A stretch of DNA of 64,000 nucleotides from Vreelandella stevensii S18214 (lineage in GTDB: Bacteria > Pseudomonadota > Gammaproteobacteria > Pseudomonadales > Halomonadaceae), in contig NZ_AJTS01000048.1 of assembly GCF_000275725.1 (NCBI RefSeq), positions 1-64,000 on the forward strand, written 5' to 3'. Below the pieces are notes generated by a model. It saw nothing but the letters and a program-made list of their open reading frames with translations, was not told the DNA's origin and made no database searches. Positions 10,957 to 20,271 of the stretch are shown here, one piece after another (position 1 is the first letter of the stretch; every line of letters begins with the position of its first letter). Both the position numbers and the translations under genes were made by a program.

Positions 10957-11550
10957 TTACAGGCACCCTTTGGTGGAGGGCATCTGCCCGGCCATGCGGG
11001 GGTCTTCCGACACGGCCATGCGCAGGGCGCGGCCAAAGGCCTTGAAGATGGTTTCTGCCTGATGGTGGGCGTTGAAGCCCTTGATGTTGTCGATGTGCAG
11101 CGTCACCCGCGCATGGTTCACGAAGCCCTGGAAGAATTCCCAGAACAGCTGGGTGTCCATGCTGCCGATGGTATCGCGGGTAAATTCCACGTTCATGAAG
11201 AGGCCGGGACGCCCGGAGAAATCGATGACCACCCGTGAGAGCGCTTCGTCCAGCGGCACGTAGGCGTGGCCGTAACGGTAAATGCCGCGCTTGTCGCCAA
11301 TCGCCTCATGAAAGGCCTGGCCCAGGGTGATGCCCAGGTCTTCGACGGTGTGATGGTCGTCGATATGCAGGTCGCCCTTGGCGTCGATATCGAGGTCGAC
11401 CATTCCGTGCCGAGCCACCTGGTCAAGCATATGGTCCAAAAACGGAACGCCCGTCTGGCAGCGAAGATGGCCTTCACCATCAAGGTTGACGCTGACCGTG
11501 ATCTGCGTTTCGTTGGTGTCACGGCTAACCGTGGCAATACGCGCTGACAT
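10957..11550 (-). CDS. hisB: Imidazoleglycerol-phosphate dehydratase
   Basis: Manganese-dependent dehydratase of 197 aa, forming imidazole-acetol phosphate. The metal-binding blocks HxxxxH ([28 protein letters not shown]) and the later [17 protein letters not shown] are present. Only the dehydratase domain is encoded, without the phosphatase fused to it in E. coli. Start ATG at 11550 is preceded by AGGAG; an upstream extension is not homologous. It is the first gene of hisBHAF and diverges from the PanZ-like gene. Confidence 0.95.
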   Translation of the reverse strand: MSARIATVSRDTNETQITVSVNLDGEGHLRCQTGVPFLDHMLDQVARHGMVDLDIDAKGDLHIDDHHTVEDLGITLGQAFHEAIGDKRGIYRYGHAYVPLDEALSRVVIDFSGRPGLFMNVEFTRDTIGSMDTQLFWEFFQGFVNHARVTLHIDNIKGFNAHHQAETIFKAFGRALRMAVSEDPRMAGQMPSTKGCL

Positions 11551-11619
11551 GTTGCATCTCCTGCGCCGAGGCGCACTCTGAGGAATAATCGGCGGGCGGC
11601 GGCTGCGGCCAAAACAAGC

Positions 11620-11642
11620 ATTATAGAGAATCGGCCCCCCCA
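11620..11642 (-). promoter_or_regulatory. Probable hisB promoter (-10 region)
   Basis: On the minus strand TATAAT lies at 11625-11620, with a poor -35 (TAGCGG) 17 bases upstream, 70 bases before the hisB ATG. On the plus strand TACAAT at 11648-11653 could serve the divergent PanZ-like gene. No histidine-rich leader peptide or attenuator is evident. Confidence 0.45.
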
Positions 11643-11723
11643 TCCGCTACAATGCGTGAAATGTCGCCGCCCATTGCGGCGCTCAAACAGCAGCCTGGCT
11701 GCATTGGCAACGAGGATTTCACC

Positions 11724-12206
11724 ATGCCGGTGACACTGCAATACGTCGACCAGGCCCGATGGGACGCCGATGAGCAAGTGCGTATCGACCTCGTGCGTAT
11801 CTATGAAGACGCACCGCAAGAGCGCATGCCGACCACCAGGGTTTTACCCTTCATAGAGCAGCATTTACAAGGGCAGCACGTGTTTGCCTGCGCCCTGTTC
11901 AACGACCGCCTGCTGGGAGCCGTGGCGGTGCAGGAGGGCGATGACCGCGCCTGGTGGCTATCCGAGCTGTGCGTGCGCAAGACCACGCGGCGGCGTGGCG
12001 TGGGCTCACGGCTGATGGCGCTGATGGGCGAGCAGGCCAAGGAAGAGGGCCGTGTACTGCGTATTGCCACCACCACGCTGCCGCTGGCCGACCGCGTGCT
12101 GCTATCCAAATTGGGCTATCGGCCTATCGCCGATGCCGAGCCAACGGAACCGGGCCTCCCGGCCACCAGTGATTTTGTAGAGCTAGACCCCCAAGGGAAA
12201 GGTTAA
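11724..12206 (+). CDS. PanZ/PanM-like GNAT acetyltransferase-family protein
   Basis: A 160-aa single GNAT domain. It shares with E. coli PanZ (PanM) the start RIDLxxIYxxAP, the strand FNDRLLGAVAV, and the acetyl-CoA loop RRRGVGSRLM at about residues 93-103. In E. coli PanZ binds acetyl-CoA and triggers maturation of PanD, regulating beta-alanine and CoA synthesis. Start ATG at 11724 has GAGGA upstream; a longer frame from 11652 has no homology. The stop TAA shares one base with the AsmA-like ATG, so they form an operon. The PanZ function is inferred from similarity; a generic acetyltransferase is the alternative. Confidence 0.75.
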   Translation: MPVTLQYVDQARWDADEQVRIDLVRIYEDAPQERMPTTRVLPFIEQHLQGQHVFACALFNDRLLGAVAVQEGDDRAWWLSELCVRKTTRRRGVGSRLMALMGEQAKEEGRVLRIATTTLPLADRVLLSKLGYRPIADAEPTEPGLPATSDFVELDPQGKG

Positions 12207-14539
12207 TGAAACAGCTACTCCGTATTTTACTGGCGGCCATCGGCATTCTTGCCATCGCCGCCGTCGCTGCCGTGGTCTACGTCACCACCTTTCTGGACCC
12301 GGAAGACTTCAAGCCCCGGCTGACCGCCGTGGTGGAAGAGCAGACAGGGCTCAATCTGGCGCTGGAAGGCCCGATCAGCTGGTCGTTCTACCCGCGTATC
12401 GGTGTCAGCGTCGAGCAGGCCCGTGCCTGGCTGCCCGAACAGTCGGTGGACGAGTCTGCTTTCGCGGCGATCAACCGGGCCGAGGTGAGCGTGGCCTTCG
12501 CGCCGCTGCTACGGGGTGAAATCGCCGTGGATGGCCTGACGCTCGACGGTATGCGCCTGAACCTGGTGAAAAATGCCGAAGGCGAGGGCAACTGGGAGCC
12601 GCTGCTGGAGCGCCTCTCCGAACACAGCAACGAGTCCGCCGAAACCGTGCTGGCACCGGCCAGTGCAGGCCCCAATGCCGATGCGGGCAACCTCTCGGTG
12701 GTGCTGAACATCGCCAGCGTAGAAGTCAAAGGGGCGGATATTCGCTACCGCGATGAACAGAGCCAGGCCCTGTGGCGGGTACAGCCGCTGAACATTTCGG
12801 GTACCAACGTCAACCCAGTGCGCTCCTTCCCGCTCAAGGCCATGTTCACGCTCTCCCGGCACAACCGCCTGGATGCCGAAGTGCTGGAGCGCACGCCGGA
12901 CATGACCAGCGAGGTCAACCTGGAAACTCGCCTGCGCCTTGGCCTGCAGGATGAGCAGATCACTCTGGAGAATACCCAGCTCACCACGCAGACCCGCCCA
13001 GGCGCCAACAGCGAGCCCCAGCAGCTCAGCCTGAAAGCGGCTGAAATCGTGGCGCGCATGGGCGAGCAGCAGCTCAGCATTCGCCAGGGCGTGCTGGATG
13101 CCGGCCTGCGCCATGCCGACAACTGGCAGGGAAGCCTGGCCCTTTCGCTGGCATTCGGCTTGGAAGGCGACCTGGCCGCGCAGACCGCCCAGTTGAAGGA
13201 CCTGCAACTGACCGGGCCGGATGGCCTGCGGGTCAGCGGCCACCTCAACCTCGAACAGCTGCTGGAAGCGCCCCAGTACAGCGGCCAGCTCACCGCAGCC
13301 CCCTTTACCCTGCGGCCCTGGATCTCGCGCACTGGCGCAACGCTCAATACCACCAGCGAAGCGGCGCTGAGCGACGTGGCCCTGACCAGCCCGGTCGAAG
13401 GTGATCTCTCGCGCATCGCCTTGCCACGCCTCTCGTTGGTCATCGATGACAGCACCTTTACCGGCGACGTGAGTGCTGCTCTGGATGGCAGCCAATTGAG
13501 CTTCAATCTGGACGGTGACCAGCTCAACCTGGACCACTACCTGCCGCGGCCTGCCGCCCCCGAGCAAGCCAGCCGAGGCCTGCTGCGCAGCGCCTTTGCC
13601 CAGTCCGAAGAAGCCCTGCTGCCCCAGGAGTGGCTCAGCGGCCTGACCCTGCAGGGGGATCTCAGCGTCGGCGAGCTGCAGCTGGCGGGCATGACCTTCA
13701 ACGACACCCAGCTGGCGCTGCGCGGTGACGAGGGCAACCATCGCCTGACCGGCTTCGAATCGCGTTTCTATGGCGGCGAACTCAATGCCACCGGCGCGCT
13801 GGACGCCACCGACAGCGTGATGACCTGGCAATTCGCGCCGCGCATCAGCAATGTGCAAGTGGCCCCGTTGATCGAAACCTTCAGTGACGAAGAGGCCCCG
13901 CTGCGCGGCCGCTTCAATCTGGAAGGCAGCTTGACGACCCAAGGCAACAGCCGTCAGGTGCTGCTCAGCAACCTCAACGGCGAGCTGGATGCCCGGCTGA
14001 ACGAAGGCGCTATCCTGCGTACCAATATCTCCCGTGAGATGTGCGAGCTGGCGGCGCTGCTGGAAGGCCAGGGCACCACCCGTGAGTGGCATCCCGATAC
14101 GCGCTTCGAGCGCTTCGACGCCACGTTCCAGGTACGCAACGGCGTCGTGCACAGCGATGACTTGTCGATCACTCTGCCGGGTATCGAAGTGCAAGGCGAG
14201 GGCGAGCTCAACCTGACCTCTCAGGACTTCATGACGCTGGCCAATGCACGCCTTGTCGATACCGCCGACGCCGCCTGCCAAGTGAACCCGCGCCTGGAGC
14301 AGCTGCCGCTGCCCATCCGCTGTGAAGGCCACCTGGGGGATGATAAAGCCGAATGGTGCCGCTTCGACCGCACCGCGTTCCAGGCCAGCGTGGTGGATTT
14401 GCTGCGCACTGAAGCGGGCGGCCGTCTGGAAGAAGAGCTCGAAGAGCGCCTGGGCACCACCATCGAGCGCATCGACGAGCGCCTGGGCGAGGGCGCGGGC
14501 CAGGAGCTACGCGAAGGTATTCGCCGCCTGTTCAATTGA
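12206..14539 (+). CDS. AsmA family inner-membrane-anchored protein
   Basis: A 777-aa protein with one N-terminal membrane anchor (about residues 5-28) and a long periplasmic region. AsmA features are the N-terminal block TGLNLALEGPISWSFYPRIG and a C-terminal AsmA-2 region with MTWQFAPRISNVQ and RGRFNLEGSL. Family members resemble bridge-like lipid transfer proteins and act in outer-membrane assembly or phospholipid transport. It begins on the last base of the PanZ-like stop. A strong terminator separates it from mutY. The C-terminus, rich in Glu and Arg, is likely helical. Length is in the usual AsmA range. Confidence 0.85.
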   Translation: MKQLLRILLAAIGILAIAAVAAVVYVTTFLDPEDFKPRLTAVVEEQTGLNLALEGPISWSFYPRIGVSVEQARAWLPEQSVDESAFAAINRAEVSVAFAPLLRGEIAVDGLTLDGMRLNLVKNAEGEGNWEPLLERLSEHSNESAETVLAPASAGPNADAGNLSVVLNIASVEVKGADIRYRDEQSQALWRVQPLNISGTNVNPVRSFPLKAMFTLSRHNRLDAEVLERTPDMTSEVNLETRLRLGLQDEQITLENTQLTTQTRPGANSEPQQLSLKAAEIVARMGEQQLSIRQGVLDAGLRHADNWQGSLALSLAFGLEGDLAAQTAQLKDLQLTGPDGLRVSGHLNLEQLLEAPQYSGQLTAAPFTLRPWISRTGATLNTTSEAALSDVALTSPVEGDLSRIALPRLSLVIDDSTFTGDVSAALDGSQLSFNLDGDQLNLDHYLPRPAAPEQASRGLLRSAFAQSEEALLPQEWLSGLTLQGDLSVGELQLAGMTFNDTQLALRGDEGNHRLTGFESRFYGGELNATGALDATDSVMTWQFAPRISNVQVAPLIETFSDEEAPLRGRFNLEGSLTTQGNSRQVLLSNLNGELDARLNEGAILRTNISREMCELAALLEGQGTTREWHPDTRFERFDATFQVRNGVVHSDDLSITLPGIEVQGEGELNLTSQDFMTLANARLVDTADAACQVNPRLEQLPLPIRCEGHLGDDKAEWCRFDRTAFQASVVDLLRTEAGGRLEEELEERLGTTIERIDERLGEGAGQELREGIRRLFN

Positions 14540-14582
14540 TACGCCTGCCTTCTTATGGAGAAGGAGGCACCACCCCCTGCAT

Positions 14583-14610
14583 GCGCCGGCCTTACCGCCG
14601 GCGCTTTTTT
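14583..14610 (+). terminator. Terminator between asmA-like gene and mutY
   Basis: A perfect 8-bp GC stem GCGCCGGC / GCCGGCGC with a 6-base loop is followed by TTTTTT. It lies 25 bases before the mutY ATG, so mutY either has a promoter very close by or depends on read-through. Confidence 0.85.
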
Positions 14611-14634
14611 CATGCCAGCACTTCAGGAGTGACC

Positions 14635-15732
14635 ATGGCCGAGATGCCTACGCCGTGCCTGGCGGCCGATGAGTTTCAACACCGTCTACTGCGCTGGTTC
14701 GACCAGTATGGCCGCCACGACCTGCCCTGGCAGTCACCCCGCAGCGCCTACCGCGTCTGGGTGTCGGAAATCATGCTGCAGCAAACCCAGGTGGCCACGG
14801 TAATCCCTTACTTCGAACGTTTCATGGAGCGCTTCCCCACGCTGGAGGCCCTGGCCTGCGCCCCTCAGGATGAAGTGCTGCACCTCTGGACAGGGCTGGG
14901 CTACTACGCCCGCGCCCGCAACCTGCACAAGGCGGCCCAGCTGGCGCTGGCCGAGCATGGCGGCGAGCTGCCCACCCAGAGCGTCGATACGCTGATGACG
15001 CTGCCCGGCATCGGCCGTTCCACTGCCGGGGCGATCATTGCCCAAAGCACCGGCCAGCAGGCCGCCATTCTGGATGGCAACGTCAAGCGTTCGCTGACAC
15101 GGCTGCACGCCGTGGCGGGCTGGCCCGGCCAGCCTGCGGTAGAGCGCTCCCTGTGGGCGCTGGCCGAGTACTTCACCCCCACCACGCGGTTGGCCGACTA
15201 CACCCAGGCGGTGATGGATTTTGGCGCCACGCTGTGCAAACGCAGCAAGCCTGATTGCCTAATTTGCCCGTTCAACGACGTCTGCCGCGCCTACGCCCTG
15301 GGCGAGCCGCAGCGCTTCCCGGAATCGAAGCCCAAAAAAGTTACCCCCACCCGTGAAACCCTCATGCTGATGCTGCAGGATCCCCAGGGGCGCGTGTGGC
15401 TGGAACAACGCCCGCCCAGCGGCCTGTGGGGCGGGCTCTGGAGCCTGCCGCAGTTTGAGCGCCACGGCGAGCTGAACCACTGGCTGGAGGATAATGTCGT
15501 CGCCGCCCGGCGCCTGGCGCCGCTGCCCGCCTTTACGCATACCTTCAGCCACTTCAAGCTTTTGATCACTCCGCAGCCAGTGAGCTGTGAACGGCTCGCC
15601 GGAGTGCGCGAAAATGGCCTATGGTATGACGTTCACCAGCCACCTGCGTTAGGCTTGGCGGCACCCGTCAAATCGCTGCTGAGCCAGCTGGCGCCGTTTG
15701 ACCTGGACCCGGCACCGGGCCCAGCGCGCTGA
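14635..15732 (+). CDS. mutY: Adenine DNA glycosylase MutY
   Basis: A 365-aa glycosylase that removes A mispaired with 8-oxoG. Catalytic E46 sits in [11 protein letters not shown], the helix-hairpin-helix [11 protein letters not shown] at 123-133, and catalytic D147 in LDGNVKRS. The [4Fe-4S] ligands C201, C208, C211 and C217 are in place. A C-terminal NUDIX-like domain that reads 8-oxoG follows from about 235. Start ATG at 14635 has AGGAG 5 bases upstream. It is followed 44 bp later by yggX, the common gammaproteobacterial mutY-yggX pair, linking oxidative DNA repair to iron handling. Confidence 0.96.
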   Translation: MAEMPTPCLAADEFQHRLLRWFDQYGRHDLPWQSPRSAYRVWVSEIMLQQTQVATVIPYFERFMERFPTLEALACAPQDEVLHLWTGLGYYARARNLHKAAQLALAEHGGELPTQSVDTLMTLPGIGRSTAGAIIAQSTGQQAAILDGNVKRSLTRLHAVAGWPGQPAVERSLWALAEYFTPTTRLADYTQAVMDFGATLCKRSKPDCLICPFNDVCRAYALGEPQRFPESKPKKVTPTRETLMLMLQDPQGRVWLEQRPPSGLWGGLWSLPQFERHGELNHWLEDNVVAARRLAPLPAFTHTFSHFKLLITPQPVSCERLAGVRENGLWYDVHQPPALGLAAPVKSLLSQLAPFDLDPAPGPAR

Positions 15733-15776
15733 CGACTGGCACGATTTTCATTAGGCATCCGCCCAGGAGCTATTCC

Positions 15777-16052
15777 ATGAGCAACACCGTTTTTTGCCGC
15801 AAGTACCAAAAAGAGCTGCCCGCGCTACCTTTCCCGCCGCTGCCCGGCAAGCAGGGCCAGGAAATACAGGCCACGGTGTCACAGCCCGCCTGGCAAGAGT
15901 GGCAGGCCCTGCAAACCCGCCTGATCAATGAAAAGCACTTGAACATGCTCGACCCCGAAGCACGCGCCTACCTGATGGAGCAGATGGAACGCTTCCTGGA
16001 CAACGAAGCCACCGACCAGGCCGAAGGGTACGTGCCCCCCAGCCAGGCATAA
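15777..16052 (+). CDS. yggX: Fe(2+)-trafficking / oxidative damage protection protein YggX
   Basis: A 91-aa protein of the YggX family, with the conserved start [13 protein letters not shown] (Cys7), W38/W41 in [17 protein letters not shown], and the C-terminal [10 protein letters not shown]. In E. coli and Salmonella it protects labile iron-sulfur clusters. The ATG follows AGGAGC. It is downstream of mutY in the same orientation and probably cotranscribed. MutY is itself a [4Fe-4S] enzyme. Confidence 0.95.
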   Translation: MSNTVFCRKYQKELPALPFPPLPGKQGQEIQATVSQPAWQEWQALQTRLINEKHLNMLDPEARAYLMEQMERFLDNEATDQAEGYVPPSQA

Positions 16053-16161
16053 GCCCCCGCCAGGGCTCCGCCGTTACCCGCAAAGGGCGCAGGCGTGGCC
16101 GTGGCTCACGCGGCCCAATGTGCCCTAAGCATGTGACGAGAAAGAAAGTTTCACAAAGGTG

Positions 16162-16190
16162 TTGACGAAAACAGAAGCTTTTGGTTTAAT
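16162..16190 (+). promoter_or_regulatory. Sigma-70 promoter of the tRNA cluster
   Basis: TTGACG at 16162-16167 and TTTAAT at 16185-16190 are 17 bases apart. The -10 box ends 16 bases before tRNA-Phe, which fits stable-RNA promoter placement. Confidence 0.8.
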
Positions 16191-16206
16191 ACGCACCGTT
16201 GGCAAG

Positions 16207-16282
16207 GGCCAGATAGCTCAGTTGGTAGAGCAGGGGATTGAAAATCCCCGTGTCGGCGGTTCGATTCCGTCTCTGGCCACCA
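16207..16282 (+). tRNA. tRNA-Phe (GAA)
   Basis: A 76-nt cloverleaf with acceptor stem GGCCAGA/TCTGGCC, anticodon GAA in the loop ATTGAAAAT, T-loop GGTTCGATTCC, and encoded CCA. First of a three-tRNA transcript. Confidence 0.96.
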
Positions 16283-16288
16283 CAACGT

Positions 16289-16363
16289 TGGGGTATCGCC
16301 AAGTGGTAAGGCACCGGTTTTTGGTATCGGCATTCCCAGGTTCGAATCCTGGTACCCCAGCCA
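16289..16363 (+). tRNA. tRNA-Gln (TTG)
   Basis: A 75-nt cloverleaf with acceptor stem TGGGGTA/TACCCCA, anticodon TTG in TTTTGGTA, and encoded CCA. The weak T-A first pair is typical of bacterial tRNA-Gln. It follows tRNA-Phe by 6 bases. Confidence 0.96.
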
Positions 16364-16435
16364 TTGCCAACAAGATTTCTTGTTGATTGGCTAGCTTAAC
16401 GGCAACTCAATCAAATTCTCAAGAAAACGCGACGC

Positions 16436-16511
<76 letters not shown>

Positions 16512-16550
16512 CTAAAAGTGGTTTAAAGCAAAGCGTTAGAGAACAAGATC

Positions 16551-16577
16551 AAGCCGCCCTTCGGGGCGGCTTTTTCG
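16551..16577 (+). terminator. Terminator of the tRNA cluster
   Basis: Stem AAGCCGCCC / GGGCGGCTT with a TTCG tetraloop is followed by a T-run, 39 bases after tRNA-Thr. Confidence 0.9.
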
Positions 16578-16681
16578 TATGTGTCTCGTATGGGATTGCT
16601 GCTTGCTCATCGCCAGCCAATTTTAGCGATATCTTTGGCACACTCTTACCGGGAAAGCTCCTCCAAATATTTTGAACCCAG

Positions 16682-17482
16682 TCACTCATTGAGCAGGCTC
16701 CTGAGTATGCCATGCTGCTCGGGGTGGGCGATCAGCAAGCTGTTCCACTCGGTGGGGGCATCGTGGCCAGCAAGGTCGCTAACCTGGCACCCAGCCTCAC
16801 GTGCGATGACAATACCCGCTGCAATATCCCAAAGCTCTAGCTCCGCACCTTGAGACCAGAAGGCGTCAAACCTGCCCATGCCGACATAGGCAATTTCCAA
16901 TGCCGCAGAGCCGGGGCTGCGAATGCCTGCCACATGGGGCATCAGTGCCGCGAGCTGGCGTTGGCTCGTCGTACAGTCGCCTTTATGATGGTAAGGCAAG
17001 CAGGTGCCAACCAGCATCTCGTTGAGAGGGCGGGCCGGTAAGATAGGTAATCGTCTTGACCCTTGGTAGGCCCCTTGCCCGCGAACGGCCCAGAGCATTT
17101 CGTCCAGTAAGGGATGATAGACCACACCCTGTATGAGCGTTGCGCCTTGGCGCACCGCGATAGAAACCGAAAAATGCGGCACCCGGTGCAGGAAGTTATT
17201 GGTGCCGTCGAGCGGGTCGATGATGACGGTGAGGTCGCTACTGCGAGACGGCGTAACGCCCGTTTCCTCGCCAAGAAATCCCACGTCTGGATGCGCACGC
17301 TGAATGGTATCGATAATGGCGTGCTCAGCTGCCTGATCGTAATGGGTGACGAAGTCCGAGCTTCCCTTGCGTTCGAAGTCGATACCCCCCGCTTTGTGAT
17401 ACCCCTCAGTGAGGATTTTTCCAGCCAGCCGGGCTGCCTCTTGCAGCGTATGCATCAGGTCTGGCTGGGCTGTATGGCTCAT
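16682..17482 (-). CDS. Inositol monophosphatase family protein
   Basis: A 266-aa metal-dependent phosphatase. Motif 1 is GEETG, motif 2 DPLDGTNNFLHRVPHF, and motif 3 ELWDIAAGIVIAREAG, giving all Mg/Li-sensitive site acids. Relatives include SuhB (inositol-1-phosphatase) and CysQ (PAP phosphatase); sequence alone does not fix the substrate, and the SuhB/IMPase branch seems closest. Start ATG at 17482 has AGGAG upstream. It is isolated: the tRNA cluster lies on the 3' side and a long AT-rich gap on the 5' side. Confidence 0.88.
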   Translation of the reverse strand: MSHTAQPDLMHTLQEAARLAGKILTEGYHKAGGIDFERKGSSDFVTHYDQAAEHAIIDTIQRAHPDVGFLGEETGVTPSRSSDLTVIIDPLDGTNNFLHRVPHFSVSIAVRQGATLIQGVVYHPLLDEMLWAVRGQGAYQGSRRLPILPARPLNEMLVGTCLPYHHKGDCTTSQRQLAALMPHVAGIRSPGSAALEIAYVGMGRFDAFWSQGAELELWDIAAGIVIAREAGCQVSDLAGHDAPTEWNSLLIAHPEQHGILRSLLNE

Positions 17483-18060
17483 GGCGGCGCTCCTGGTACG
17501 GGGTTTTGGGCAACATATGTCACTATTAGCCTAAGAGGACTGTGTGGCAATAGTGTGACATCGAAAGCTCCTTTCTCTGCATTAAAGTGATTTATTGATG
17601 TTGCTTCGCTTCTTGTCTTTTGTTGTTTTTCTAGTTGGTCGGTTGTTTTAATGCTTTATAGAATTGACTTTTTTGCTAACCCAAGAGAATTGGGCCTTCT
17701 GCTTTAAATGGCTGTTTGAGAGGCGGGTATATGTTTGGGTAAAGGGTTGAAAGGAGTGGGGAGAGGAGGGTTGGTTTTTTATTAGCCAGTTTTTTTAAGC
17801 TTTATCATCGTGATGGCGACAGCCTGTTTGTATTGGGAGTTGTTTTCATACTGTTAGTTTTCTTGAGTTTTTGTAATGTGTTTAACAAATGTTAATAGTT
17901 TTGGGTTTTTGGGTATTTGATAGCGCAAACTATGAAAGTTTCTTGTTTGTATGTTTATAGTTGTCTATATTTTTGTCGCGTTATCTTCCTTTTAGTGTAT
18001 AGAAATTATAAAAAATTCCGGGTGAGTATAGCATTTGTCTAACTACAAAGGAGTGTAGAG
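17483..18060. other. AT-rich 578-bp intergenic region
   Basis: No gene is supported here. From about 17580 to 18050 the plus strand is rich in T and G with long T tracts, far lower in GC than the flanking genes. Near the 3' end are possible -10 boxes (TATAGC, TATAGA) and a strong AAAGGAG ribosome site before the Crp/Fnr regulator ATG at 18061. This composition is typical of a large regulatory region or a silenced, transferred segment. Confidence 0.6.
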
Positions 18061-18864
18061 ATGAATAAGGTTACTGCAGAAGAGTATAATCTAGTGGAAG
18101 ATAGAAGTCGCAATGGTTTGCCGGGCCCCCTGGGGGCCGAGGGTGGTTGTATAAGTATTGGTGAAGTGTTGGGGCTGTACGGTGAGCTGGGGGCAGAGTC
18201 ACTGGAGGCCTTGACCAACGTTCGACAAAAACCTGTCGAGCTGAAGAGAAACCAGAAAGTCTTTTCGCTATGCGAGGGGCGTGCCGATATCTTCGTGGTG
18301 AAAGAGGGCTGGGCAAGTCTATCCCATGCCACTTCTACACGTGGGCAAGATATTTGTAACGTCTTCATGCCGGGCGATATTATCGGAATGCGAGAAAGCT
18401 TTTTCGAAAGTCACGATATCGTGATTCTCTCGCTGACACATTGCAAGTTGGAAAAAGTATCGGTAGATGATTTGCATGCGTTGTTTAAAACCAACGACGA
18501 AATCCGCAAGGCCATTACCTCGTATGTCATGGTCAACGACAATATTACCATCGAGCGTTTGCGAAGTTGTACGCATCATCGGTCAGAAGAGCGAGTGGCG
18601 CACTTCTTGTTGGAAGTCTATGCGCGATTCAATTTCAAAGGCCTGCTGAACAGCAACGTATTCTCCTTTCCGGTGACCCAGGACATCGTAGGAGAGCTTC
18701 TGGGCATGACCAGCGTGCACGTCAGCCGCTGCATGACCGCGTTGGAGCAGAAGAAGCTGATCCGCAAGACGCGTAGCAGCATCAAGTTGCTGCAGCCGGA
18801 AGAGATGGCGCGTAATACGGGCTTCGACCGGGATTTCATCTACGGCCATATATGCCTGGGTTAG
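18061..18864 (+). CDS. Crp/Fnr family transcriptional regulator
   Basis: A 267-aa regulator. An N-terminal cyclic-nucleotide-binding-like barrel (about 50-160; FMPGDIIGMRESF) is followed by a Crp-type helix-turn-helix near 205-240 (TQDIVGELLGMTSVHVSRCMT). Residues 1-30 are an extra N-terminal tail. Cysteines are scattered, without the FNR N-terminal cluster, so an FeS sensor of FNR type is not indicated, and cAMP contact residues are not obvious. Start ATG follows AAAGGAG. It is upstream of ectD on the same strand with its own terminator in between. A role in osmotic or ectD control is a guess from position only. Confidence 0.88.
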   Translation: MNKVTAEEYNLVEDRSRNGLPGPLGAEGGCISIGEVLGLYGELGAESLEALTNVRQKPVELKRNQKVFSLCEGRADIFVVKEGWASLSHATSTRGQDICNVFMPGDIIGMRESFFESHDIVILSLTHCKLEKVSVDDLHALFKTNDEIRKAITSYVMVNDNITIERLRSCTHHRSEERVAHFLLEVYARFNFKGLLNSNVFSFPVTQDIVGELLGMTSVHVSRCMTALEQKKLIRKTRSSIKLLQPEEMARNTGFDRDFIYGHICLG

Positions 18865-18887
18865 CGCACGTCCCTCGCCCGCCACCC

Positions 18888-18917
18888 GCGCCGCTTCTCT
18901 CGAGCGGCGCTTTTTTT
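18888..18917 (+). terminator. Terminator after Crp/Fnr regulator gene
   Basis: Perfect 8-bp stem GCGCCGCT / AGCGGCGC with a 7-base loop is followed by seven T. Confidence 0.88.
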
Positions 18918-19021
18918 GGCCCGATGTTTATCAAACATTGAAATTCGCCCGTAGTGCGCTGTGCGCAGGGTGGTTGCTGCGGTGGGCCTCAACGGGGTGT
19001 CCATGAGCATGAAAAAAATGT

Positions 19022-19037
19022 CATAACGCACGTTATG
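19022..19037. promoter_or_regulatory. Perfect palindrome upstream of ectD
   Basis: CATAACGCACGTTATG has perfect 7-base arms around CA. It is about 115 bp before the ectD ATG and 16 bp upstream of a possible TTGCAA / TAGGCT promoter (16-base spacer, from about 19054). It looks like an operator; the binding protein is unknown. Confidence 0.5.
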
Positions 19038-19151
19038 CGCGGGGTTCCCAAGGGTTGCAAGCCGTCATGCGTGGGCTAGGCTTCTCCCTGCACTGTGTTT
19101 CTGAATGAGACACGTTTTAACTGAAATTTAATCATACAAGGAGTGGATTAG

Positions 19152-20132
19152 ATGACAGTCGGCAATACACCTCTCAAAAACCTGACGGCCCACAAGCAGT
19201 ACAGCGACATGGCAGATACCCCTTCTGCCAGCAATACGCGAGTGGACCTCTATCCTACTCGGCTGGCCACGGCGCCAGCATCGTTGACCCAGGCACGCCG
19301 TGACGATGTGGTCAAAGGGCGAGCGCTGCCGGGGCCGCTGACCCAAGCGCAGCTGGATGAGTTCGAGCGCAAGGGCTATCTGTTTATTCCAGACCTGATC
19401 CATGGCGACGAGCTGGATGCGCTTCGCGATGAAATCGAGTCGTTGATGAGCAACGATGCTTACCGTGGGCGGGAGTTCAGCATCACCGAGCCGGAAAGCC
19501 AGGAGATTCGTTCGCTGTTCGCCGTGCACCATCTCTCTGCCCGTTTGGGGGCGCTGGCCAGCGACGAGCGGCTGGCAGGAGCGGCACGTCAGATCATCGG
19601 TGACGACCCTTACGTGCATCAATCGCGCATCAACTACAAGCCCGGCTTTGCAGGCAAGGGGTTCAACTGGCACTCGGATTTCGAGACCTGGCACGCCGAA
19701 GACGGTATGCCTAACATGCATGCGGTCAGTGCATCGCTGATTCTCACCGATAACCACGAGTTCAACGGCCCGCTGATGCTGATTCCAGGGTCGCACAAAG
19801 CGTTCGTCCCCTGCCTTGGCGAAACCCCCGAGGACAACCACAAAAGCTCGTTGAAAGCCCAGGAGGTCGGGGTGCCCAGCCAGGAGGCACTGCGTCATAT
19901 GGTCGGCCAATACGGCATCGAGGCGCCAAAGGGGCGAGCAGGGGGCTTGCTGCTGTTCGATTGCAACACGCTGCACGCTTCCAATGCGAACCTGTCGCCG
20001 GACCCGCGCAGCAATGTCTTTTTCGTGTTCAATCGGCCGGACAACCGCTGCGGTGCGCCGTTTGCCGCCCCCAAGCAGCGCCCAGCGTTTCTGGCCCATG
20101 GGCCTGACCAGCCTTGGCAGCCGGGCGTTTAA
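19152..20132 (+). CDS. ectD: Ectoine hydroxylase
   Basis: Fe(II)/2-oxoglutarate dioxygenase of 326 aa that hydroxylates ectoine to 5-hydroxyectoine, a compatible solute made under salt or heat stress. The EctD signature FNWHSDFETWHAEDGMP (about 175-191) gives the HxD iron ligands, and the distal His is in TLHASNANL. RS in DPRSNVFFVFN fits 2-oxoglutarate binding. Start ATG at 19152 has AAGGAG 8 bases upstream. No ectABC genes are in the window, so hydroxylase is unlinked, as is common in Halomonadaceae. A Crp/Fnr regulator lies upstream and a palindrome in the promoter region. Confidence 0.96.
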   Translation: MTVGNTPLKNLTAHKQYSDMADTPSASNTRVDLYPTRLATAPASLTQARRDDVVKGRALPGPLTQAQLDEFERKGYLFIPDLIHGDELDALRDEIESLMSNDAYRGREFSITEPESQEIRSLFAVHHLSARLGALASDERLAGAARQIIGDDPYVHQSRINYKPGFAGKGFNWHSDFETWHAEDGMPNMHAVSASLILTDNHEFNGPLMLIPGSHKAFVPCLGETPEDNHKSSLKAQEVGVPSQEALRHMVGQYGIEAPKGRAGGLLLFDCNTLHASNANLSPDPRSNVFFVFNRPDNRCGAPFAAPKQRPAFLAHGPDQPWQPGV

Positions 20133-20271
20133 ACGTTTACGTACTTTGGGTACATAAGCCAGGGTGCAAGAAAAGCAGCGGGAGGGTTGTGGAACAAGCG
20201 CCAGGGTGGGGTAGACTAGTGCGCCTGTCGTTGCGAATGCGGCACGCATAATGAGAAGGAGAATACCCGCC

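Noticed and set aside
12509-14332. 607-codon minus-strand open frame opposite the AsmA-like gene
   Set aside because: Same reason: reverse-frame shadow, no recognisable domain or start signal.
18900-18990. FNR or CRP box near ATCAAACATTGAAATT upstream of ectD
   Set aside because: Half-sites do not match TTGAT-N4-ATCAA or TGTGA-N6-TCACA in spacing or symmetry.
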